Shown in pieces: positions 44,639 to 54,583 of a DNA stretch of 64,000 nucleotides. A program made the position numbers and the translations under genes. The stretch spans positions 49,696,777-49,760,776 of the forward strand of contig CM039464.1 of assembly GCA_022414725.1 (NCBI GenBank), read 5' to 3'. Source of the DNA: Microglena sp. YARC (Eukaryota > Chlorophyta > Chlorophyceae > Chlamydomonadales > Chlamydomonadaceae). Below the pieces are notes generated by a model that was not told where the DNA came from, made no database searches, and worked only from the letters and a program-made list of their open reading frames with translations. Every line of letters starts with the position of its first letter. Within the stretch, counting starts at the first letter, position 1.

Positions 44639-47600
44639 TCAAATTCTGACGTGGCAGGATGAAGTGGTTTGACGGGCCAGATCTGAAAGTACCAGAATCT
44701 CTCCGAACTGCTGCAGCCCCATATAGTTTGGAACAGGGCAGTCCGAAGAGCTGGCACAAGAAACTTGCGACTGCAAACAAGTTGGATTAAGGCAAAGGCA
44801 TGAGTGGCATCACTACTTTGTTTTTTCAATCATGATTTAGGCTGTCAATCACTTTTTCCGCTCTGCGACGCCTCACAAATTCAGCGACTCAGTGCGACCC
44901 AGAGGTAGAGTGGTGCGACGCACTGCCCCCAAAACCCACGGGCTCCGTGCTCTGTGGGGTTTGGAGGGATCATTTCTGACTAAGTTTAGCTGGACCCACG
45001 CGTCGCCAATGCCAGCGACGAAGAGGGAGAGAATGTGACGCGTCGCTCAAAAACATCAATACTGAGTGGCATCTGAGGATGGCATAGCTTTTCTTTTCAG
45101 CTTACGAGCAGCAAGCTTCTAGGCATCTCCTGAAGCTAGAAAAGGAATCAGAATACCAGAGCAGAAAAGCACGATCAAACAGCCGCTGGGCTAAGACCTA
45201 GGGATTTCAACAAAACTGGAAAAAATGATTCTGCCAGCTTCAGTAGAAAACTACGCTGCTACAGATTTGGCCTGGGTTAAAGCAAGGAGAGGATGCCAGG
45301 GGAGCTGCTAGAAGCTGCTGCTGGTAGCTGAAAAAAAGCGATAATTTTTTGCTTTCCTGGGGCTACCCAAAACAAGAGTGCAGTAGTCCTGCAGCTACAC
45401 CCACACAAAGTGATCCAAAGAGGCTAGCATCAGGGCAGTCACATGAGATAGCAGCACCTGGATGGCCATGCGCATTTTGTGCTGGTCCCTTTTCCCCCCT
45501 TTGTTTGCTCACCTGGACCACACATGAACAAGAGTTGCAGTAGTTCCTGCCAGCAACACCACACAATGTGAGCCGAGAGGAGAGGCTAGCATCAGGGGCA
45601 ACCACGTGAGACAGCAGCACCTGGAATGGCCATGCATATTTTGCTGGCAATGTCCACAGGCCGTACATGGATGTCCTGGCATTTGGAAATCTTCTGCTCG
45701 CAACAACCTGTCGTGAATGTAAGGAGTCATCATAATGAATTGAATTGTCTTGAAAGTATAGTATAGTTTAGTTTAATAGAATAGCAGTAATAGTATAGTA
45801 TATATGTATGGTGATGGGGTATGGGGTGCGTTATGTATAGTATAGCTATAGTATAGTGTATGTATGAGATTTAATTATCTTGATTGATCAATGCTTTGTC
45901 TATTTAGCCCTTCCTGTCTCGGTTGGGCAAGTCCCTTTAGTCTATTCGGCCTACCCCTGGACTGTAAATATACATAACAACAACCCCTACCCCAGAACCA
46001 CCACTAGAGGGCCCCCCCCCCCACCCACACCACACCCACACACCACACCCACCACACACACCACACACACACACCCACCAGTGGCACATTCATCACATTT
46101 TTAAAGCGCTGGGCCTCAAGTTCTCTGTACCGCCCTCAACACCAAGATATGCACCCCCCAAGAGCCGCCCCCCCCCCCCCCCACACACACACACACACCA
46201 CACAATGCCCTAGTGGCACTTTCCCCTGTGGAAAGGAACCCCTAAGCAACGAACCAAACAAACCTACCCTTCCAAGTCTCAGGAGGGAGGGGTGGCATGT
46301 ATACATACATTTTAGTTGCAAACAAGATCAGGCAGTGCAACAGAATGCACAAAGTAGGCATGCGCCCAAGGTGCTCGTATCAATGAGGCCAGGTTGTGTT
46401 GTCTGCAGGCGTAGGGTACGGGTTCACAAACAGACAATGCCCTCAAAGATAATGCCCCACGCGTCTTTGGGTTGATGCTGAAGCACCATGCAAATGCCAA
46501 TGCACGTGCAAATGCAAACAAAACCAACTGAGGATTCCAGGCGACCTACTGTAGAAGATCTCGAAAGAAAAATCCTTAAAATGTACACGAAAGAGGTGTA
46601 CAAGGTGTGTGGTGGTACATCTATGTATGTATGTATGTATGTATGTATGTATGTATGTATGTATGTATGTATGTATGTATGTATTTATCCATCCATCCAT
46701 CCATCCATCCATAAATACAGACAACCAACCTACCTTCAACGCAAACGCAACCGATGAAAGGCCAACAGCTCCAGTCGAGTAGAAGTTCATTTTTTCACCC
46801 ATGTGAACCTTCTGGTACCAGGCCAAGCCAACTGCCAAAGACAAGAAAGGGTGTAACATCAATTTCACATCTTGAGGTAATTGATACTGGTACCAATGAT
46901 TGTGGGATATTGATTATATTTTACGTACACTATTTTATTTATTATAATAATAACTAATATATAATAATAACAATGATAATATAATGATGTGGATATTGAT
47001 TATATTTATATGTATACTATTTATTTATTATTTATTTATATGTATACTATTTATTTATTTATTTATTATATGTTATATACTATTATTTATTTATTAATAT
47101 TTATATGTATATACTATTTATTTATTTATTTATATGGTGCTTGGCCCCAGTGCAAGTAAACAGGCTAGACCCCTCAACCTCGCGCCTCGCAGTAAGGCAT
47201 GACATGTCCTACTATTCATCTTGATATGATTGATCCCACCAACAGAATAGTGATGGCGAGCAGCTGGGGATTTCCCGTACAAGCCTCAGCATGCTCATAT
47301 TGGGGGATATTAGGGAATTGAGATGTGTAAAGCACATGCCAGATTGGTACTTGCCAAGTCCATGTCAAGTGAGTAGAGTTGTCGAGTTCAATATCATATT
47401 TATACATATTTATAGATATATCATACATCGACGATACCATATGATATACCGTGCAATATCGTACGATATGTCAATATATCGTACAATGTATTGTACGACA
47501 ATATTGGAAACCAGAACGATATTGACATTGAACGATATAGTCACCGATAATGCCCCCTGTGTTACTGTGCTCTGCAGGCCATCGTCCTCTTTGACTCCAA

Positions 47601-50600
47601 CATCATTCCGTACACCATCTACCCACACCCACACCATCTACCCGCACCCGCACCCAACCCTACAAGAGCGCAAACGACAGTTTGAATGCTCACCATATAA
47701 GCTGTGTGACAATGCCGTCAGGGCTGTGAGTTCCAGGATAAATAATTCGCTACCAGATTGCCTTTCTAGTGCAACACTTGGAGGAATGGCGGCAGCTAGG
47801 TTGGACACAAGGTGCACCCCATCCATGTGGACAAAGGCGGGAAGGAACAACCTGCGAGGCAAACAGCCAGATATCTAGATGTATGAATGTATGAATGCAT
47901 ACATGAATGTATGTATGTATGTATGTATGTATGTATGTATGTATGTATGTATTTATGTATGTATGTATGTATGTATGTATGTATGTATGTACGTATGTAT
48001 GTATGTATGTATGTTTGTATGTATGTATGTATGTATGTATGTATGTATGTATGTATGTATGTATGTTACAGTCCAGGGGTAGGCCAAATAGGCTAAAGGG
48101 ACTTGCCCAACCTTGACACAAGAGCTAAAAAGGAAAGGTATTGATGAACTGAACTCGAACATATATATATATATATATATATACATACATACATACATAC
48201 AAGGGTAGAGAGGTGTTATCCATGAGGTTGCAAAATTGGAAGTTTGGGATATTCTTGCTGGTGATGGCTCCTTGACACTAGTCAAAACATGACCTGGACA
48301 GGTCTTTAAACAGTCTAATCTGCTTAGTGTGCTCCCTGTTTTCTGTGATTATTGCATGCGGGGACTTGGAATTAGAAGACGGTGAGCAGCCCAGAGTTGA
48401 TTGAAAGACCATGTAACCATTCAATTAAATTCATGAAGTTGCGGACTTGGAAACCAGGAAAAATCTTGCTGATGATGGTTCCTTGACACTAGGCTGACCA
48501 TCCTCACTGAAGAGCAATGGACGTCAACAATAGCGAAACATTGACAGGTGTGTACAGCTGGGTATGGTTTTGTCTTGTAGGGGTATGATTCTCGTCATGG
48601 ATGCCGATGCTCTCGATAGCTAGGATACACATATTATCAGTGGGAGCACAGCAGGTTTTGTTGACCTGCCGACCTTGCATTTTAATTGCCTCCGAAACCA
48701 ACGGTTGGCATTACATTTGAAGTGTTGTCTGGGTCCACTGGCCGAAACTTTACCAAATCTTGAGCGAAACTCCACCGAATCCATGACAGTAGGGTCAAGT
48801 TTACTTTGTTTTACCGCTGGGCCAGCAAAACCTGCTGTGCGGGAAACTCTCACCTGATATACTTGAACTTGAACTTGAACTTGGTTTCATAGCTTCAGCC
48901 AGCACTTTGGCTGCTCGTCTTCAGCAGTAAAAACAATTACCAGGAAAAAATGCAACAATTTTTCTTTTTCTTCCAATTCACCTTCCATACTCCTGCTTCT
49001 CAACAATGCAATACGGGCTGAGGCAAACCTCTCTCAACAGCACCCCTCCAGGCTTGAAGAACACGGCCAAGTTTGCGAGGAGCAGGGATGCTGTTACTGG
49101 TGGCAAGAAGCCCCCAGAGCTGCATGGAAGTTGAAAGTGAAGACCCATGTGTCAGACAGGGGCAGGGAGACTCTGGGTCCGGGGGTTCCAGAGATCAGGG
49201 GGTCAGGGAGGCACTGGGGCAGGGAGGTACTGGGTCCGGGGGTTCCAGAGATCAGGGGGTCAGGGAGGCAGGGAGGCACTGGGGCAGGGAGGTACTGGGT
49301 CCGGAGGTTCCAGAGATCAGGGGGTCAGGGAGGCAGGGAGGTACTGGGGCAGGGAGGTACTGGGTCCGGGGGTTCCAGAGATCAGGGGGTCAGGGAGGCA
49401 GGGAGGCACTGGGGCAGGGAGGTACTGGTCCGGGGGGTCCAGAGATCAGGGGGTCAGGGAGGCAGGGAGGCACTGGGGCAGGGAGGTACTGGGTCCGGGG
49501 GTTCCAGAGATCAGGGGTCAGGGGGGCAGGGAGGCACTGGGGCAGGGGGGCAGGGAGGCACATGTGTCAGACACAAAGCGTACTGCCAAAAGACGTTTGT
49601 ATGTATGTTGTTACAGTCCAGGGGTACCCAAATAGGGTAAAGGGACTTTTCCAACAATGACACCAGGAGAGGCTAGAATAAAAAAAACGCTGATTAACTG
49701 AACCCCAAACAATTGTTATACCGACGGGGGCCCTGAGTTTGTGCTAAAGTGATAATTCAAAATAATATAATTTAGTTTTACGGAAAAAGTTCTTTACGCT
49801 AATAATCCTGTTTCGCTACCCCTTTCTGTCTCTGTCCCCATCCTACTCCCTGTCCGCTGTTCGCTGCCCCCTGCTCCCTGCCCCCCTCCTCCTTGACCTC
49901 CTTGCACCCTGCCCTCCTTGCACCCCCCACCCCCACCCCCCCTCTGACCCTTGACCCCCTAGCCCTGACCCATTCCCCCTTGCCCCAGTGCCTCCCTGCC
50001 CTAGTACCTCCCTACCCCACTGCCCCCATCCCCCGCCCCAACCCCCATGCTTCCACTAGTTGTGTACCTTTCACGACCATATACGTCCACGTGGTGTGTT
50101 CTTGATGAGTTCAGTATACCGTCAGCAAGTGCTGCCAGCGATAGTATAAGTCGTTCATCCATCTCAGTCTTGATTGGAAGGCGTAACTCCATCCCGGAGT
50201 ACCCCCATCGTGACTCCCTCCACATCCATGATGCTGCCAGGTTGTCAGCCTTCTCCTGAAAACATGTATGTATGCATGTATGAATGTATGTATGTATGTA
50301 TGTATGTATGTATGTATGTATGTATGTATGTATGTATATACGTATGTATGTATGTATGTATGTATGTATGTATGTATGTATGTATGTATGTATGTATGTA
50401 TGTACTAGTACATTGCCCGTGTGGTCGGAGGCCACCCCCCTCCCACCCAGGTCATTGACCCTGGTCTGGGTTACAGAACGGATAACGCCCTTGTACGCCC
50501 CCCCCCCTCCCCTGCCCACCTACATGACCTACATGATACCCTACTGTTCCCTAAATATTCCTGCCCCCCATCCCCTTGACACACACTCTGTTTCTTCGCC

Positions 50601-53600
50601 TTGCACACCACACCACCCAGCCATCTCCACCCTCCCTCAACTTTCTCTCCACACCCACCCACATTCACATGCCCCCCTGCCATACCCCCTGATTCCCTTC
50701 CATTCTATTCCGCGGCACTCAAGCTGTTTCAAGTGCTCGTACCGAAAAACGATAGTAGCAAAGAACAGGTTGGGAAGTCCTGCCCCTCTGAAAACATCAG
50801 ACTCGCGCGCAGATAATTTGTTGGGCGTGCAAAGACTTGCTTTCTTGACTAAAGCAAGCCGTTGACCGGAAAACCGCCCATCCCTCCTCCTCCTCCTCTG
50901 TTGCGAACTGGCTGTAGTATCTTGTGGGACAGGGTTCTTGATGCAAGGGAAACGTCCTGATGAGATGCGATGATCGGTGCAAGGGTAAGAGGTCGCAGAG
51001 GAATCACCATGAAAGTCGCAAGAGAGGGGTGCCTTGCAGCATTACCAGCACGAGCTTCTGCCTGCTCAGCCTGCCTTTCAGCATTAGCAGCAAGAGCTTC
51101 TGCCTGCGCAGCTTGCCCTGCAGCATTGGCTTCAGCATAGGCCTCGCGCCTGGTCAGGTTAGCGGCCAGGCGCTCATTTTAAGGCATGATAGCTTCATCT
51201 AAACGACGTCGCTGGTTTGCATCGTTCCTGTGCTCGTCGTTGTGAAGAGCTCACCGTGCTTGCTGAGTCGCAGTGTTTCCAGCTCTTCTGTCTCCTGGAA
51301 TTGGCTGCTGTTGCGCCATGGTGGCCTCAAGGAGCAACAAATTGTCATCAATGAGCCTGAGCGCCATATGTGCTCAAGTTCACGTAGAAGCAACAAAGTA
51401 TTGAAGGACGGAAGAATTGAAATTATTTGAATTTCATTTGAAGCATGATGCGGAACGGAAGAAAGAGAAGGAAATGGGCTGGATTTTGAAAGTTGCTCGA
51501 GTCTCTGCGAAGTTAGAGCGGAAAGCTGCTCGAGTTGCTGCGAAGTTTTGCTGCGAGAATTGAAGCGATACGCCCTGGAGGGTTATTAGTATGAGCTCTT
51601 AGTAACCCGCTAATTCAGCTGATAGCCAGGGTGGGTAGTTAGGTGATACGCTATTAGTAACCCGCTAATTTAGTTGATAGCCAGCTAGAGTCGGCATAAT
51701 TTACCGCACCCTGGCACCGATAGCCAGGTCGCGGGAATCCATGTATGTCTACATATATATAGATGTATGTATGTATGTATGTATGTATGTATGTATGTAT
51801 GTATGTATGTATGTATGTATGTATGTATGTATGTATGTATGTATGTATGTATGTATGTACGTATGTATGTATGTATGTATGTATGTATGTATGTATGTAT
51901 GTTACAGTCCAGGGGTAGGTCAGATAGGGTAAAGGGACTTGCCCAACCGTGACAGGAAGGGCTAAACATAAAACGTATTGATGGACTGAACCCCAAACAA
52001 TTGTTTTACCGACAGGAGCCCTGCGCTCGTGCTACAGTGATAATTTAATTCTACATCTATAATTAAATTGTCATCCCACATAGGATGATGACTTAATTGT
52101 GATTCTTATGAAAACTTGTCATCAATAGCTGCCGATTGGCAGTCTCATATACGGCCAGTTGGGACTGGAATAGAACGCATACAACAAGGGCCCGGCATAT
52201 CATATGATGTTGACCAAAGGCGATTATGATATCATACAAATTGCATCATATGATATTGTACATACATGGAAACTATTGCCTAGCCAGACTGCTGGCATCA
52301 TATGATATCATATGATATCATATGATAATGTGATAACGTATGATATCAGATTTCTGTTACCTGTATATAACCCCGTATTGAGGTACATAAGAAGAGAAGC
52401 ATGTGTGTGTGTGTCCTGCAAACATGTTACTGCCGTCCATAAGGCATACTGCCCACCATACATTTAGACGTCAGGTTGCAAGAGAGATAAGACAGCGCAG
52501 CAAGCAAAATTAACAGAGCAGGTATGCGCCCAAGGTGCTTGTATCAATAAGGTCTGGTTGTGTTGTCTACATACGTAGGGTACTGGTTCACCAACAGACA
52601 ACGGCCTTGTAGATAGTGCCTACGTGTCCTCGGGTTGTCTACCATACATGTACGCTCCTGCACCATGAATGGTAGGACTGGCGCCATAGCTTTTATTTTC
52701 AGCTACCAGCAACGGCTTCTAGGCAGCTCCCCTGACTGGCTATCAAGGCAAACCAAACACCTTGAAGCAGACACAATCGGCAGTCCAGAACTGCTGAAAT
52801 AATTGGGTTTAGCTCAATGGTTGGCTCAAGGAGCTGCCTAGAAGCTACTGCTCGTAGCCGAAAAGAAAAGCTCTGACTGGTGCTATTTACATTGTACTAA
52901 CCATGCTCAGGGCATGCTCAGGGATTCAATTCAGATACAATATATGATTCTTCTCATGTACCATACATTATTCCACCCATGTACCATATGTGGTTCCACC
53001 CCAGTGCGACGCGCTGCCCCCTAAACCTGCCGGGGCTCCTTGCTATGCCACAATCCAGAAATTAGGATTGCATCACAACTGGACCTACAGAAAGCTGAAA
53101 ACAAACTGTGTACAAAATGTATTGCCATTCATGTACCATACATGATTCCACCCATGTACCACGTGTAGTGCCTTGTAACCACGAACAATACATCAGTTTT
53201 TTTGTTTGCTACACGTAGCAGCTCTCATCCAGGTCCATTAGCCAAGAATGATGTCAAGCCCAAAGCTTACAGCTGCATTGGAATACCTGCCATCGCAGCT
53301 TTCAAACAGTGTTTTTCTTTTCAGCTACAAGCAGCAGCTTCTACGCAGCTCCCCTAGCTGGGTATTCCGCCAACCTTGGCGCAACCTCGAGCGCCTTCAA
53401 GCTGACATAATCAGCTTTCCAGAACTGCTGAAATAGTTGGGTGCAGCCCAGCGGTCGGCTGAGGGAGCTGCCAAGAAGCTGCTATGAAAAGCCGAACAGA
53501 AGAACCCTGCTTTCAAACGTACCAGCTAGCTTCAGGTTTGGCTCTCTTGATGGGTGAAAGGAGCTGCCTAGAAGCTGCTATGTGTAGCCCAAATAAGAAA

Positions 53601-54034
53601 CAGTGCAAATCATGTTGCCATGCATGTACCATACATGATTCCACTCATGCACCACGTGTAATGCCACGCATGTAACCACGTACAAAATGTACTGCCATTC
53701 ATGTACCATGCATGATTCCACTCATGCACCAAATGTTGAACCAGCCTTTGCATTTAGCTTTGCATGACGACAGGGCTGTAAACAAACACTCAGACATATC
53801 TGGCTTCACATCTGCAACGAACCATGTCCATTTGGTCACTCAGCTTTCCCCCTGCCCATGCGTCCAGCGCACCTGTGAACTCTTGTACACTTCACTCCCC
53901 TCCAAGGTTGCTTTTACTCTTTGCAGCCCGGTGTCCAACAGCCTAGAAGCCTCGGAGAAAGTGACGGACAGATAATCACTCGCAGCATCCATGTACGTCT
54001 CCATGTATGGGCTCTTGGGTGGCCAAAAGCCCAC
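44639..54034 (-). CDS. rhomboid-family intramembrane serine protease (RHBDD1/RBL-like), provisional exon set
   Basis: Cleaves membrane proteins within the bilayer. Proposed minus-strand exons: 54034-53873 (uncertain), 50255-50068, 47851-47694, 46831-46734, 45707-45513 and 44770-44639 (uncertain); phases agree at every join (0, 2, 1, 0, 0). The core is clear: ERLFLPAFVHMDGVHLVSN carries the HxxxxHxxxN motif of TM2, then VALERQSGSELFILELTAL. YSTGAVGLSSVAFALK matches the family's GxSG-V-FALK serine helix (Ser-Ser in place of Ser-Gly). VVASRRFPNARTSMYGLWTL and PAKYAWPFQVLLSHV match the loop and TM5. The last helix with the catalytic His (GSHCVVLLAGT) is present but one frame off from the exon's open frame. 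Exon 1 and the missing TM1 need transcript evidence. Alternative start ATG at 54004. Confidence 0.6.
45083..45342. mobile_element. hAT-like MITE family A, copy in the rhomboid gene
   Basis: Starts CATAGCTTTTCTTTTCAGC, then gcagcaagcttctaggcat; ends gagctgctagaagctgctgc and tagctgaaaaaaagc. Lies in the last proposed intron. Target duplication not clear. Confidence 0.8.
45363..45707 (-). repeat. ~160-bp tandem duplication of the rhomboid catalytic-histidine exon
   Basis: 45513-45670 and 45363-45515 are two copies (shared plus-strand text: gaggctagcatcaggg, agcagcacctgga, tggccatgc). Read on the minus strand, copy one reads GSHCVVLLAGT in one frame, while copy two reads PDASLFGSLCVGVAAGLLHS in another. 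Each copy keeps features the other lost, so only one, or neither, is used. Confidence 0.75.
46330..46490 (+). repeat. dispersed repeat family K
   Basis: gcatgcgcccaaggtgctcg, tatcaatgaggccaggttgt and gttcacaaacagacaatgcc recur at 52530-52625 with about 85% identity by eye. Not recognised. Confidence 0.65.
47907..48066 (+). repeat. (TATG)n tetranucleotide array followed by dispersed repeat B
   Basis: About 40 units of tatg. Similar arrays: 46621-46684, 50281-50404 and 51768-51903. The arrays at 48066 and 51903 run straight into gttacagtccaggggtagg of repeat B. Frames of MYVC or HTYI repeats here are artefacts. Confidence 0.97.
49170..49560 (+). repeat. ~65-70 bp G-rich minisatellite
   Basis: Six units of ctgggtccgggggttccag, agatcagggggtcagggagg, caggga ggcactggggcagggaggta. 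Open frames on + (GREALGQGGTG type) are artefacts of the unit length. Confidence 0.95.
50985..51319 (-). pseudogene. Ala/Glu-rich decayed ORF, possibly gag-like
   Basis: From an ATG at 51319 the minus strand gives MAQQQPIPGDRRAGNTATQQ, then after a frame change NDEHRNDANQRRRLDEAIMP, stop, and NERLAANLTRREAYAEANA followed by repeated AxAEALAANAERQAEQ-type helices. Start, heptad-like Ala/Glu/Arg pattern and several frame breaks suggest the N-terminus of a dead retroelement capsid gene. Not assigned to any family. Confidence 0.35.
51901..52070 (+). repeat. dispersed repeat family B, best copy
   Basis: gttacagtccaggggtaggt, aaagggacttgcccaaccgt, gacaggaagggctaaa, gaactgaaccccaaacaat and ccctgcgctcgtgctacagt then gataatttaattctac. 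Other copies: 6591, 20575, 34742, 43555, 44404, 48066, 49613, 56415 and 58884; inverted at 45893 and 58022. Length about 165 bp; ends not inverted; no coding. Possibly a short retroelement whose 5' end attracts (TATG)n. Confidence 0.85.
52190..52345. mobile_element. MITE family E, copy 4
   Basis: AGGGCCCGGCATATCATATG, then tgttgaccaaaggcgattatg, catacaaattgcatcatatg and cagactgctggcatcatatg. Same order as 19833-19965. Right terminus decayed. Confidence 0.7.
52685..52875. mobile_element. hAT-like MITE family A, copy with 8-bp target duplication
   Basis: 191 bp, CATAGCTTTTATTTTCAGC start, ...cgaaaagaaaagctctg end. Flanks ACTGGCGC (52677-52684) and ACTGGTGC (52876-52883). Confidence 0.9.
53194..53605. 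mobile_element. hAT-like MITE family A, outer element of a nested pair
   Basis: Left end CAGTTTTTTTGTTTGCTAC, right end ...gcccaaataagaaacagtg. Flanks CAATACAT and CAAATCAT match at 6 of 8. Interior matches the uninterrupted copy at 56550-56760 (agcccaaagcttacagctgc, ggaatgcctg, caggtttggc) but is split by 53307-53509. Confidence 0.8.
53307..53509. mobile_element. hAT-like MITE family A, inner element of a nested pair
   Basis: 203 bp with ends CAGTGTTTTTCTTTTCAGC and (inverse) CAGGGTTCTTCTGTTCGGC. Exact 8-bp target duplication CTTTCAAA at 53299-53306 and 53510-53517, lying inside the outer element. Confidence 0.93.
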
Positions 54035-54583
54035 ACTGGGTCGCTGAAAGCTGAAGGGACAAGCCCAGAAAACTCCAGAAACACACGATTCGGTTCAGAA
54101 GGTTGATTGTACCACGGGATGTGCGCGACAGGCACGGCAACAGTTCTTAGGCGGTGGGGATCTCCAAAGGTCATTCTCCAGCGAAAGGAGGGGCGATTGT
54201 CCGACAAGGTACGCCCCCGCCCCCCGCGAAGCATGGGCATGGGCGGGCATGGGGGGCATGGCTGGGGGCATGGGGCGGCATGGGCCCATGCATGGGGTCG
54301 GGTCTCAGGACCCCGAATGTCGCTCGTTGCCCCCGTCACGTGGGCCCGTGGGGGGCTCCACCCCGGGCTCCACCCAGAGGAGGAGAGTAGGTCCTTAGCA
54401 TGTCCCGCTCCGTTGTTTTGCGTTTTTTGTTATTGCGAATCTTGAACTAGATTCCGGCTTCCTCCCAGCTTAACTATAGTGCTCCAATCTGCACTACCTT
54501 TCTGTTTTTTGTCGCCATCAAAAGTGCCCCCTTCTGACTTCCTCAGTGGCGTTGTTGGGACCATGCGCGGATGATTAAGTCAC
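54035..54583. promoter_or_regulatory. presumed shared upstream region of a head-to-head gene pair
   Basis: 550 bp between the proposed starts of the rhomboid gene (-) and the unknown gene (+). It contains a GC-rich gggcatggg/gcatgggcggcatggg block at 54230-54300 and no TATA-like element I would defend. Promoter function is inferred from position only. Confidence 0.3.

Noticed and set aside
47879..48116. MYVC/HTYI repeat frames at the tetranucleotide arrays (also at 46.6, 50.3 and 51.8 kb)
   Set aside because: Direct translation of (TATG)n; not genes.
49073..49660. Gly/Arg/Gln-rich 195-codon frame
   Set aside because: G-rich minisatellite whose unit length keeps all frames open. No splice or protein similarity.
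53712..53975. Plus-strand 87-codon frame
   Set aside because: The minus-strand reading of the same bases (ASDYLSVTFSEASRLLDTGLQ) with a proper donor is more protein-like.
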